A stretch of 64,000 bases of DNA from Phlebopus portentosus (lineage: Eukaryota; Basidiomycota; Agaricomycetes; Boletales; Boletinellaceae): positions 930,001 through 994,000 of the forward strand of contig JAYXKI010000010.1 in assembly GCA_037892935.1 (NCBI GenBank), written 5' to 3'. The number at the start of each line of letters is the position of its first letter. Position 1 is the stretch's first letter. The notes beneath the pieces are model-generated. The model did not search any database and was not told the origin of the DNA. It was given only the letters and a program-made list of their open reading frames with translations. Of the stretch, positions 48,001-59,541 are shown one piece after another. Position numbers and translations under genes: made by a program.

Positions 48001-49761
48001 AAGTGGATCACTTGAATTGCGATACGAATACGGTACGGTATCGATGATCAAAGTGTTCACGTTCAGCCCAGATGCAACAAGGTGGTGCAGACCAGATGCG
48101 CCGAGATCGTAGGACCATGCATCCGAGCCAATAATCCAACGCGATTTTGAAGCAAAGTGTGAACGCAGAGCAAGGATAGTCCGAACAGAATCGTGCTTTG
48201 TCGAAATCCTGTCCAACCGAGAGACGATTTGTTCGCCAAGAGGTCCACTCTTCGCATGGTCATTTCTCGCGAGCAGCCACTTACTGAGAAGCTCATGCAA
48301 GTCAGCCGAAATACTGGATGACGCAAGAAGAGCCTCGACAGCACTAATTAGCTGCTCTCTTTCTTCGAGTTGCTTACGAACTCGTCCCAGTGCAAATTCC
48401 GGAGTCGTTGCGAGAGTACCATGAGTAGTTACATGTGTAGGCGAATTTGCGATTTCCAGCCTGTGTTCAAAGAGGTGCTCAAGGATCTTTGTGTAAGATG
48501 CTTCGTGTTTGGGAACCTGTGGCACTGAAGGTCCCGAAACTGAAACCGTTGCAGGCTCCGAGCGCTGTATAGACTTTCCGAGCCTCACCCGCTCCGAAAC
48601 TGGCTGCTGTAGGAGTTTGAGAATATCCTGATGCGTGATATGCGAGACGTCACCAAGGAATCCAGACTGCACTTCTGGTCGATTCGACTCATCGAGAAGC
48701 TGAATCGCAGTCATCACCTCGAGATAAAGAGGCGTCCATTTAACGTTCCAGCTATGTAGTTGTTCCAATACGATAACCCTCTTTGCAGAGCGAGGAATAT
48801 TCCGCAATATCTTTGAGTGAAGGAGAGGAGCTAATAGTAACACCTCAACCCACGAGACGCCATCTACATCGAGAGCAGGCGATCGGCCCAAAATAAAAAC
48901 CACCGTATGAGCATCGGGTACAGCACGCACAATAAGAGATCGCACTGGCCGTCCAACCAAAGGAACGATAGAGACAGAGGCAATTTCGTAGGCTTCGTAT
49001 AAAGAACGAAGTACCTGGTCATCCGTATATTGTTCTACGGGTGCTGGGGAGGTGGGCGAGGAATACCCACTAGAGGATGGACCTGAGCCATTTGAGTGTC
49101 CGTTATGAACAGAACCGTTCGCACGTCCATTCGTGATGCCTTTCGCAGCACCATTGGTCTGGCCGTCCGCATGACCATTTCCATAACCATTTTCCAGAAC
49201 GTGTTTACCGTTTCCATTGAATGACGCAGGACGTCGGGTATCAGCTAGATAAGCACGGACTTGTTCCTCCGCCAATTCTCGCAGGTCCACGTCGCCGACG
49301 TATACTTGAAATGCGTGGATAACAAGTCTCTTTTCTATTCTGGCGATTTTCGACGCTACCAAAGCATTGTCGTACGCTTGATGAAGAGAGGAGGAGTGTA
49401 TGAAATATGGTACGGCTGATCGGAGGAGGAGGACGTCGGAAAGGTCATCGCTGACTGCAATGTGCAGCACGAACGGAGAAGGTGCCAGTTCAGATAGGTA
49501 CGGCAGGAGCTGGGAAACCAGACGCGGACTTGAAGCGGACGTTAAGGAGACCAAGGCAGAGTCAATGTAACGCTGAACATAGGATGCTGAATCTGCTGCA
49601 TCGGGGACGGAGACGAGTTGCGGTTGCTGTACGGACTTTCTCGAGAGGTTCTTGTATTCGTCCGAGAAGAGAGATGGACCAGGTTTTGACTGACGGTCGA
49701 CGACGACGTCAGAGCAGATGAAAGCAACTCGAGCAACAGCCGCTGCCACCGACGAGCCCAT
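45027..49761 (-). pseudogene. MET5: Sulfite reductase beta subunit, copy 2, frameshifted
   Basis: Same exon layout and nearly the same sequence as copy 1, but with two frame breaks. In the flavodoxin region copy 1 has ggaaaagatc (40494-40503) while copy 2 has one A fewer (about 47187-47194, plus strand tttcc), so translation leaves frame after NRPGK and stops at once. In a later exon copy 2 carries an extra four bases in agacatacataccctc (complement of about 46143-46158) where copy 1 has agacataccctc. The heme and Fe-S residues ([18 protein letters not shown]) are still encoded downstream. The first break truncates the protein at 876 residues, before the reductase domain. A truncated product or an assembly error cannot be excluded for the single-A change; the 4-bp change is harder to dismiss. 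Confidence 0.85.
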
Positions 49762-51420
49762 CTGCCAAAGTGACTTTTATCAGCACAGACAGGGTAGCAC
49801 AAAGTAACTCGACATAGATACCTACGGCAATCAGGAAGGCGGAGGAAACGGACCAGTATTGCGGACACAGTTGCTGGCCTGCATTATATTACAGAATATA
49901 AAAATAGGAAGGAGTAAGTTCACAAGCACACGATATCCAGGTCTTCCCTTCACGCGCATAGTATCACTTGAAGCCGGCTTACCACCACTGTCACTCATGG
50001 GTGGGAAAATCCCCACAACCATAACTTGCGGTATCATCCTAACCTACTCTACGGATGGACTGCGTCCCCTGGGACATCCAGGCAGGCTGAATAAAATCTG
50101 TACGGGGCAGGCTCGTCAAAACCTGCACCCGACACCCTGGGGGGGGGCTTCCCGCAGTTTCCAGTCTGAGATATCATAACTGGACCCTACACTCCCTACG
50201 ACTAAGTTACTGTAAAGTGTAATTTATTGTAGAACTTGTGTCAGATTCAAGTTACTTTCTCTCATCAGGCATGATTCTCTGCCCTTTTTAATGTTGCAAG
50301 ATTCAGAGCTATAAAGCTTGGTAAGGACATGCCAAACAAGAAAAAATTTTGAGGCAGTTATGGTCAATTTGGTTGGTCACAAAATCAACCAAGTCTCACT
50401 CGGTATTCTATCACAGCTCTTGTCCTTACCAAGGTTTGATCTTTGGGTCATTTTTGCACATAGAAATGAATTTTATTTTATTTTATTTCAAATGAGATGA
50501 AGGAAATTAGCCTCGACCATCTACTTTTTTTGGTACTCCGATGTCTGGCAAGCACCGTGGGAGAGCACGCTCATCTCATCTGCGGCACTACCTTCGTCGT
50601 ATAGCTCTGACCGACACAAGGACTTCAGGATGATAGAGGGCTTCTTCTTTATTGCCTACGCCTCCTTCGGGTTGGTAAAGACTGACCGAAGGCCTATTAA
50701 GTCACACGATGATTGATTGTTCTTCAAGCCTTGTAATGGAAAACTCCTCCGAGGCAAGTCTGCCTCTTGGAAATTATTCTAGACCTGGCCTTCTAGCTCG
50801 TGTGCTTCTCTCTTGACAATCAAACCTGACAATCAAAGATTCAAGTAATGGAAATGCGAGGTGTCTTTCACGACGGTGTTATGTTGTCTTACTGCACAAC
50901 ATCACCTGGAACTCTCACCGCGTCGTCACGGTCGTTGCTACTGCAGCTCGCGAAAAGTCAAGATATGAAGCAGAGCCCCTTTACGATCTAGACCTTGATT
51001 TTGGTCCGGCAGAGTCGGTATGCGGAGATCTGGACCTTACTTAAACAAATGTGCCTTTTCAGAGACCTGATTTGGATGTCGCGAATGTGAGTACTATTTT
51101 TAGCACAACATTTGTTCTCTATTTTGCGCCTACTTAACTTTATTGTCAAGGTTATTTTTCAACGTTCCAGGCCCTTACCGGATCGCCTTTCAATAATCAC
51201 CTGCGCTATTCGAGCCAGAGTCCGTGTCGTTCTTGCGTTTTGTTCGCTTAGTTCTGCTGCGGGTCTTACACACAACAATAGATTAAAGTGCAGCCATGAA
51301 CTCGACCAAGAAGGCTTTAAAAGACGAGCACCTGCATTGTAGATTATACACCAATCCTTCTACTCATCCATCATCTAACCCACTCTTCTCACCACCCTAC
51401 TAAACACTTCACTCACAACG
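49762..51420. other. Divergent promoter region, arm 2, with inserted DNA
   Basis: About 1.66 kb, some 375 bp longer than in arm 1. Homology with arm 1 holds next to the reductase (to about 49985) and from about 50700 to the protease. The middle differs. It includes a G9 run (about 50139-50147), a tract resembling transposon ends (gggcaggctcgtcaaaacct, about 50105-50124) and the short element at 50317-50433. Confidence 0.55.
50317..50433. mobile_element. Small inverted-repeat element (possible MITE)
   Basis: 117 bp bounded by cttggtaaggacatg (50317-50331) and its near-perfect inverse cttgtccttaccaag (50419-50433), 14 of 15 positions. A smaller inverted pair (ttggttg / tcaacca) lies inside. 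No coding capacity. A target-site duplication is not clear. Confidence 0.4.
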
Positions 51421-52857
51421 ATGTTCCCCACATCGTCATTACTCACCACTGTGCTTCTTGCACTTATCGTCGCTGGATCCCCTCTGACCATACGCGACGA
51501 TGCACCGAGCGGAACTCTTCCGTTCTCGCTTAACCTGAATCTCAATGGCACAACATTGCCTGAGCTCGACCGAGCCCGCGCTGCGCTTTTCCTTGCGCGC
51601 GGGAAAGAAATGGACTCAGTCGACCCTCAGGACGACAATGCGACGCTCCCCGTTGACGTCAACAAGCGGGCATCTAATGTCCCTGTGATGAACACCGCTG
51701 CGATGTATACTGCGTCGGTGAACATTGGCAGTCCTGGGACGAGCTACACGCTCTTGATTGACACTGGGTCTTCGAACACATGGGTTAGTTTCTGAACTCT
51801 TGTGATGCGAGTGTGTACTGACTCGCGAGATTAGGTGGGCGCTCAAAAAGCGTACTCGAAGACGGGCTCTAGTAAGAGTACGGGACAGCAGTTCCATGTG
51901 AGCTATGGCTCCGGGAAGGTGTCTGGCGACGAGTGTAAGTCGATCTTTTTACTCCCTATTCCGAGACAATGTACTCAGAGGTTTTGTTCCCATCCCAGAC
52001 ACCGACACGGTGACTCTCTCCTCGTCGCTCGTCATCGACGGTCAGTCGATTGGAGTTGCCACGACGTCAACTGGCCTCCAGAATGTCGACGGAATCCTCG
52101 GTCTTGGACCTGTCGACCTGACCACGGGCACCGTCACGGGTACATCCAAGGTGCCCACTGTCGTCGACAACCTGTACTCGCAAAAGAAAATCAACACGGA
52201 AGTCGTCGGCATTTCGTACAACCCGTTCACCTCGTCCTCTCAGACGAATGGCGAACTCACATTCAGCGGCGTTGACTCGTCGAAGTACACCGGATCGATC
52301 ACCTATGCTCCGATCACGAAGCAGTCGCCGGCGAAGCACTACTGGGGACTTGAGCAGAGCATCACTTACGGCTCATCTGGGTCGAATGTGTTATCATCGA
52401 CCGCCGGAATCCTTGACACGGGAACGACGTTGGTTCTTCTTGCAACGGATGCATTCAACCGGTACAAGTCGTTGTCTGGAGCGACGTACGACGGGACGAC
52501 GGGACTGCTGATGCTTACGAGCGCACAGTTCCAGAACTTGCAGAGCCTGTACTTCCAAGTGGGAGGGACTAAGTTCGAGCTGACTGCGAATGCGCAAATC
52601 TGGCCTCGATCGCTGAATTCATATATCGGTGGCTCGGGCGATAACGTGTACTTGATTGTTAGCGATGTATGTTTTCGTGGTTTGTTCTGCAGATATGCGT
52701 GCTGACTCGTTTCCCGTAGCTTGGATCGAATAGTGGATCAGGGCTCGACTTCATCAGCGGGTACACGTTCCTGGAGCGGTTCTATTCTGTGTACGACACG
52801 ACGAACAATCGTGTTGGTCTCGCGAACACTGGGAACACGAAGTCGACGACGAACTGA
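51421..52857 (+). CDS. Secreted aspartic protease, copy 3
   Basis: Intact copy with the same four exons, signal peptide (LIVAGSPL at its end), pro-region and both catalytic aspartate motifs. Differences: FSGVDSSKY where copies 1 and 2 have FGGVDSSKY, LSGATYD where they have LTGATYD, and a TGA stop in place of TAG. The 3' flank soon departs from the other two. It is the outer gene of arm 2, equivalent in position to copy 1 in arm 1. Confidence 0.95.
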
Positions 52858-53233
52858 TAGGAGCCAGACCCAAAAGCCCCTCGCCCCCGTATACCACTGA
52901 ACCCTGACATACCCACATTTTATACCTGTAGAGCATTTTGGATGTCTTTTATCGATAAAATAAAAATAAACGAAAATAAACCGTTCTGTGGTCAGCGTCA
53001 AGCGAAGTGATACGAACTGAGAAATTCTGCTTTATAATCATCGAAGTGTAATCTTCAGCTATCTTTAGCGCTTACTGGATACAACGACAAACTATTGGTA
53101 CATGTTTCTCGATTCGGTGATTTTACATGCTTTTTCGCAAAAAAAAAGTACAGAGAAATGGGTAAACAGCACAAGACAAAACTGATCGTGTATACAACGA
53201 ATCATAAAAATTCTTCGTCATGCAAAACGTCCT
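52858..53233. other. Convergent 3' intergenic region
   Basis: About 375 bp between converging genes, AT-rich (ataaaataaaaataaacg near 52956-52973). The outer edge of the inverted repeat lies within its first 60 bp. Confidence 0.5.
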
Positions 53234-54925
53234 TTACGTGCAGACGAAACCCAGATCGTTGCCTATGTTGTCAGGGAAGTTCCAGAACGAGAGCGCAATT
53301 ACCACATAAACCGCTGAAATAATCCGAATTCAGCACATTCATCCATCCCACGATTGACGTATAAATAAATATGCTGACCTACGAGGATAACGCCGCTCAT
53401 CCAGTGCGTCCGTCCATCCTCGACAGAGAACTTCACGAGGATTACCGCAAAAAACAAGCAAAGCGTTTCCAAAGAATCGAAGACGAGAGAGAGTGGCTTT
53501 CCAGCGCCCCATGCTGCAAGTACGAGAAGAGGGACGACGAACAAGGCTATTTGGATGCAGCTTCCGACTGCTACCTGCAGAGCAAGGTCGAACTTTCCCT
53601 TACTTGCAACCACAACAGCAGTCGTATGTTCCGCTGCGTTCGAAATAATCGGAATTATAATGAGAGTGAGGAACTCTTTCGAGAAAGGTGCAGCCTCTGC
53701 GACCTCATCAAGTGCATCAACAAGGATCTCTGCAGTGATATATGCGAGACCAGTGATAACTGACAGTAAAGCCAGCGCAGATGGGATGTTCATGCGTGGG
53801 TACTCAACACGCTGACTTGGCGCCAAAGAAGTTGTAGGAAGGGGAAGCGTCGAACCCATGGTAGATATCGAGCTCGTAGAGGATCGGCGCGACGTAGGTT
53901 GTTGAACGGTATCGACAAACAAATGAGAATGGGAATAGAATTGGAAGAAGAGGTATGCAATATATCTAGAGCGCGTAACACTCAGCGAACGATACTTAAG
54001 AGACTCGAGAATTGGACCCTTACATTAAAAGCAGAACGATCGCTGTACCACGACTCATGGTAAGGAGGAGAGGAGTCTCCTCGGCTGCCTGAATCTTCTC
54101 GCTGAGGAACTCATGGAATGCGGCCGGGACCAACAGTGCAATGACGGAAAGTGTCATGAGTGATGTATTCAGCTGTGCTACAGTCGGCTGGAATTCTTGT
54201 TGGTGGAAGCGGAAGCCACCTGCGAAGAAGGCCATGCCAAGAACTAAAAGCAGATTACTAAGAAGTCCGCCAAGGAGCGAGCTCTGGACGAGATCCAAGT
54301 CGCAACGGGACAAGGCGATACCCGCAACTATAAGCTCGATGAGATTCCCGAGAGTCGCGTTAAGCAACCCGCCTACACATTGACTCGTGTGCAGGGCAAT
54401 TTGTTCCGTCCCCAGTCCGAGCAATGCCGCAAGCGGGACAATGCCGAGAGCAGCGAACACGAAAACAACTGTCGGTGCCTGGTGCGAATAATGCAATGCC
54501 CAGGATGTCGGCACACAGAAAAGGAATACGTTGAGCGGCGAGTAGCGAATAAGTGCAACGAGGGATGCACGGTAAGACGGAGCAGGACCCAACGTGTGTT
54601 GAGGTGTGAACAAGGTACGCAGACGTTCATTCCTGCTGAACGCACTCGTACGAACTCTCGTTAGGTTAGGCAACGCAGCCTCTGGCTTTTCTTCATCGGA
54701 TATTGCTGCTTTCCTTCCGCGCACGAGGGACGTAATCAAGCCACCTCCTCCGGCATGGACGTCATCTCTCTGGGTCTCAGAGTTGCGGCTCTGACTTATT
54801 TCAGTCGGCCTAGGGGGTGAATGCGGACTAGGGGGCTCATCGTCGTCAGCAGCGACGGGAACGGAAGATGCTGGCTGGGGCACGGCTGAAGCATCATGCT
54901 CAATTGACACGGATGGGTCTCCCAT
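53234..54925 (-). CDS. Vacuolar Ca2+/H+ exchanger (CAX/Vcx1 family)
   Basis: Three exons, about 520 residues. A disordered Ser/Pro-rich N-terminus of some 90 residues precedes about eleven membrane helices. The two diagnostic alpha-repeats are seen: GLLNATLGNLIELIVAGIAL with GGLLSNLLLVLGMAFFAGG, and IIPIISNAAEHTTAVVVASK with VAVGSCIQIALFVVPLLVL. GNLIELI and SNAAEH hold the conserved acidic residues. The last exon is reached through an intron near 53322-53388 and adds VYVVIALSFWNFP, ending at TAA 53234-53236; reading straight through that intron would give a false end near 53299. The protein moves cytosolic Ca2+ into the vacuole against protons. Confidence 0.93.
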
Positions 54926-56514
54926 TCAAGGTGGGTTATACGTGGGAAGCAGCCGCTCCATCAACTCTTTATAGGTGCGACTTCTTGGCACCTTGGCTGC
55001 GACACAGCCACAATTCTAGATCGTCACATGGACGTAACGGTGGCTTATCACAACCACCACCTCCATCGAGGTCGGTTTGAAGGACAACTCCGGTGAAGGA
55101 GATGTCACGAAGAAAAGATTCAAATAGTAAACAAAAGTTTCACAAGGAGTGTTTCACACTCAGTTGAAAGTCCGCTTGAAAGGATAACTGACGCGACAAA
55201 GTCACGGGATTCGAACGAAAGCACGCACTGACCAGTGAGCAAAGAACTATTGCTTACCATCTTCAACGTAAGACAAGTGGAGTGCATGTGAAACTTTCTG
55301 CATCCAGAGAGAAATGCACAAACAGGCCTGAAGTACGTGACGCTGCTCGTCCAATTCACCGTCGCCCCTACAAATTACGGGATACTTCGAGGTTCCGTTT
55401 TATGAGCAGAGAGTGCTTGACCGCGGTGAAAATATCGCATGGAAGAACGGTACGTGGAGGAACAAAACCGAGATACTTGGCCATATAATGCAATGTGCAA
55501 GTGGATCTCGGCTCGGCAGATTCCGTTCAAAGCCGTGTCCGGCACAATAACTATAGGTCGTCCAGGTGTTGGTGTTGGTTGGGGAGAGGAGTCTCGGGTA
55601 GGTCGGAATTACTTCGAGGATTCGATAACCTGGTTCAGGTAGGATGGATTTCAGCAAATGGTTTGTTTCAAACCGTCAGCTCTGTTTGAGGGTGCTCAAA
55701 ATGGATGACGCAAGATTCAGTCTTACGGGCACAATTGTTATCAGGTCTGGGCGGTCAGTCTTATCCGGCACTTTATCCAATGAGATTTTTCTTGAATGAG
55801 GAGCGAATACAGTTAGGATGCTAATTCAAAGGGTGAAATCACATACAGGTGGGTACCAAAATTCTGTGCATCACGTGACGACAACATTCCCTCACCGTAC
55901 GCGTCAGCTCAAATATTTATCACCTGATGCACAGAATTTTGGTACCCACCTGTACAGTATTCTATTAAACTTCACAAGTAACGTCAGCACGCATGCACAC
56001 GTCTCGAGTTGGTGCAGTAGGTCGCATCCTTTCTGTAGTTTTAGCACCCTAAGAAGAGCATATGACCTATGATGTAGGGCCAAAGAAACACCGTTCCAGC
56101 AGAACTATTACATACCCAGAATTCAATTCTAGATTGAGAGATTAAAAGACACGCTTCTTCAAAAGCAAAGGTGTTGATGCGTGAGTCATATCAAGAATGA
56201 ATTAGCAAATGTTTTGACGCCTTCCTTCGAGAAAAGGTACGCTTAAATCTTCACATGTAGTCAGAGCTTTATTTGTCAGACGTCTTTATCATCGCGACAA
56301 GCGCATGCCTATTGACTACAGCATTCCTAGACAGTACAGTCAATGGAGAGTGTATATATTGTGCGAGCATGAGAAGTGAAAACATGTCAATCCACGTAGA
56401 GTAGATCAAGTATCATAGAGCGCATATGCCTAAGAAAGGTCATTCAGAGAGAACAATTATCTTTTAGACGGTAGGAGGCTTCGCGCCCTGACGTATGAAG
56501 ACGATTAGCTGAGA
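54926..56514. other. 1.6-kb intergenic region
   Basis: Holds the CAX promoter and the 3' flank of the ubiquitin gene. Short open frames are unconvincing. The only clear structure is the inverted-repeat element at 55844-55954. Confidence 0.45.
55844..55954. mobile_element. 111-bp inverted-repeat element, mariner-type MITE candidate
   Basis: Two perfect 30-bp inverted arms (55844-55873 and 55925-55954), beginning tacaggtgggtaccaaaatt, separated by 51 bp. The outermost TA at each end could be the TA target duplication of Tc1/mariner-type elements, leaving CAGGTGGG...CCCACCTG as ends. No ORF inside. The perfect arms suggest recent insertion. Confidence 0.65.
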
Positions 56515-57216
<702 letters not shown>

Positions 57217-57490
57217 TTGCACTGCAACTACAGATGCAAAAGACGAAGTCTTAACCACCGCGAAGGTAGACGCACGAAAGTGACCTTGTCTATCCAACGA
57301 GCTTTACCTCTGGAGTCGTTGACAAAGGTCGACGATGCTGCCGTCGAAAGTCGCGCCTGACTCGATGTATAGTTGCGGACGTAAGCATTTCCCACATAAG
57401 TCACGAGACCTGAAGATACGCGTTGCGCGTGACTCTTTCTAGACGCGTCCAAGCAGGTCCAAGCCTAAGCCAGGTCTTACCATAAACACC

Positions 57491-58887
57491 ATGTCGAATG
57501 ACGGGGATATGCTAATAACCGATGCAGACACGTTACACACCACATATTCTAAAGGAAAGAGAAAGGAGACTTACGCCGATTACTCACAAGATGAAAATCT
57601 TCCATGGTAAGTTATGTGTTGCTCGTGGCTCAAGCACTTTACTTGATGGTTCCCCCAAGGGTTGAAAAGTACCGACCTGTGACGCTAGAAGACGTTGTAT
57701 CTCATAAGGATATCACCAGTACAAGTAAGTTCTATGATGGTTGGGGCACTAAGACATCAGTAGACCATCAACCCCCTAGTCGAGAAATTCATTGAGAAGA
57801 ACCGCCTTCCTCACCTTCTCTTCTACGGTCCCCCTGGAACTGGAAAGACCTCGACCATCCTTGCCGTTGCACGTCGACTGTATGGTCCAGAATATCGGAA
57901 GCAAATCCTTGAAGTAGGTACCTGAGCGTGAATCGGTTCGATCTACTACTAATTGAGTCACCGCGGATAGCTCAATGCTTCGGATGATCGTGGCATAGAC
58001 GTTGTCCGTGAACAAGTGAAGCAGTTCGCGGAAACACGTACCTTATTCTCAAAAGGCTTCAAGCTCATCATTCTGGACGAAGCAGACATGATGACGCAGG
58101 CCGCCCAGGCTGCTCTTCGACGAGTGATCGAACAGTACACGAAGAATGTCCGATTCTGCATCATATGCAACTATGTCAACAAAATCACACCAGCGGTACA
58201 AAGTCGTTGCACTCGCTTTCGATTCAGCCCATTGCCGATCAGCGAAGTTGAAAGACGCCTAGAGGGTATCATTGAAACTGAGAAGTGAGCGTTCTACAAT
58301 CATGCCTGTGAATCACCGCTAATGCCGAGCGTTGCCCAGCGTCAACCTGACGCCAGACGGAAAAGAGGCGCTATTAAAACTTTCCAAAGGAGATATGCGA
58401 CGAGCTCTGAATGTGTTACAAGCTTGCCATGCCGCATACGACGTCATTGGAGAAACAGAAATATATAACTGTACTGGGAGTCCTCAGCCGAAAGACATCG
58501 AGACTGTCGTAAATTCTATGCTTGGTGATGAATTTACAACTTCGTATGAAAGTATGTCATATCTTCATTTGCAATTTCTTCTCTTCTGAGCTAGTACTCC
58601 AGTGATTTCGGCTTTGAAAATCGAACGAGGCCTCGCATTACAAGATCTTATTACAGGGGCGTATGACTACATCGAGACAATAGATTTCGGGCCTCAGGCC
58701 CGTGTCTATCTTCTCGATCAACTGGCTACCATTGAGTGAGCTACTGTCTATTCTGCTTGCTGGAAACGTCAACTCATCCTTCCTATCAAGGTACCGACTA
58801 TCAACTGGTGGTAGTGAGAAAATACAGTTGACTGCACTGCTAGGTGTCTTTAAGAACGCGGTGGAACTTTCAAAGAAGGGGAAATGA
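57491..58887 (+). CDS. RFC3: Replication factor C small subunit (yeast Rfc3, human RFC5)
   Basis: About seven exons, around 350 residues. AAA+ clamp-loader ATPase: [13 protein letters not shown] at the N-terminus, Walker [41 protein letters not shown], Walker [20 protein letters not shown] and the arginine-finger motif [11 protein letters not shown]. The sensor-2 segment [20 protein letters not shown] follows, then a C-terminal collar domain ending [10 protein letters not shown]. The presence of Walker A with SRC and the [13 protein letters not shown] segment fits Rfc3/RFC5 better than the other small subunits. It loads PCNA on primed DNA. It diverges from the ubiquitin gene with about 270 bp between starts. 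Confidence 0.95.
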
Positions 58888-59541
58888 AGTTACTTCGTCG
58901 CAATTGTTACTACGCAGTAGCTGTTTATAGATAATATAAAATGCGTCTAATGTTACGCGTAGATTTGGATATCTATTTCAAAATCAACAAAATTACTGCT
59001 GTTTGCATAATTCCTTAGAATGGCAATCATCACGTGTTTTTTCGCCGCGTCGTGTTCAACTTCAGCAAAAATTTATTGAAATGGGGTTTTCTCCGTCAAT
59101 ATTCAGCTGTTTTGTCCAGTTAAGCAACGTAAAATTAGAGAAATCAATGATAGATACATTTACTACAAAACATTCTGTATAGTTTACTCATATAAATTAG
59201 GAGCACAAGTTTAAAATAGGCTACTCAGTTTTTTTACTGGATTCCAAAGGATTGTAGATTTTTGCAAGCATGCAGTGGCAAAGTAAAATATACAGATTCT
59301 TTTTTGCCCAATATATTAATCATTAACTTCTCTAATTTTACATTGTTTAACTGGACAATATGGTTCAATATTGACGGAGAAAAACCCATTTCAATCAATT
59401 TTTGTTGAGGTTGCTAAAAAAACACGTGATGATTGCCATTCTAAGGAATTATGCAAACAGCAGTAATTGTGTCTGGTAATCACGTGATTGACGATACAAA
59501 GGAGCGCCCCCAACTGACGCAGCCTAACGTGTCTACCGCTC
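58888..59541. other. Intergenic region occupied by a foldback element
   Basis: About 650 bp between two plus-strand genes. Most of it is the inverted-repeat element at 58991-59468. The ~70 bp after the element are all that remain as immediate ZW10 promoter. Confidence 0.55.
58991..59468. mobile_element. 478-bp foldback element
   Basis: Long imperfect inverted repeat. The ends aattactgctgtttgcataa and ttatgcaaacagcagtaatt are exact inverses. Homology continues inward for about 170 bp through tggcaatcatcacgtg and ctccgtcaatatt to taaaattagaga. The centre (about 59160-59310) is AT-rich and non-coding. A TA at each end could be the target duplication. No transposase is encoded, so this is a non-autonomous element. 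Confidence 0.7.

Larger units (their letters stand above)
44946..52910. repeat. Arm 2 of the giant inverted repeat
   Basis: Inverted counterpart of 35011-42745. It carries sulfite reductase copy 2 (minus) and protease copy 3 (plus). It is longer than arm 1, mainly because of extra DNA at about 49985-50560 in the divergent promoter. Homology on the protease side fades just past the copy 3 stop codon. Confidence 0.85.
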
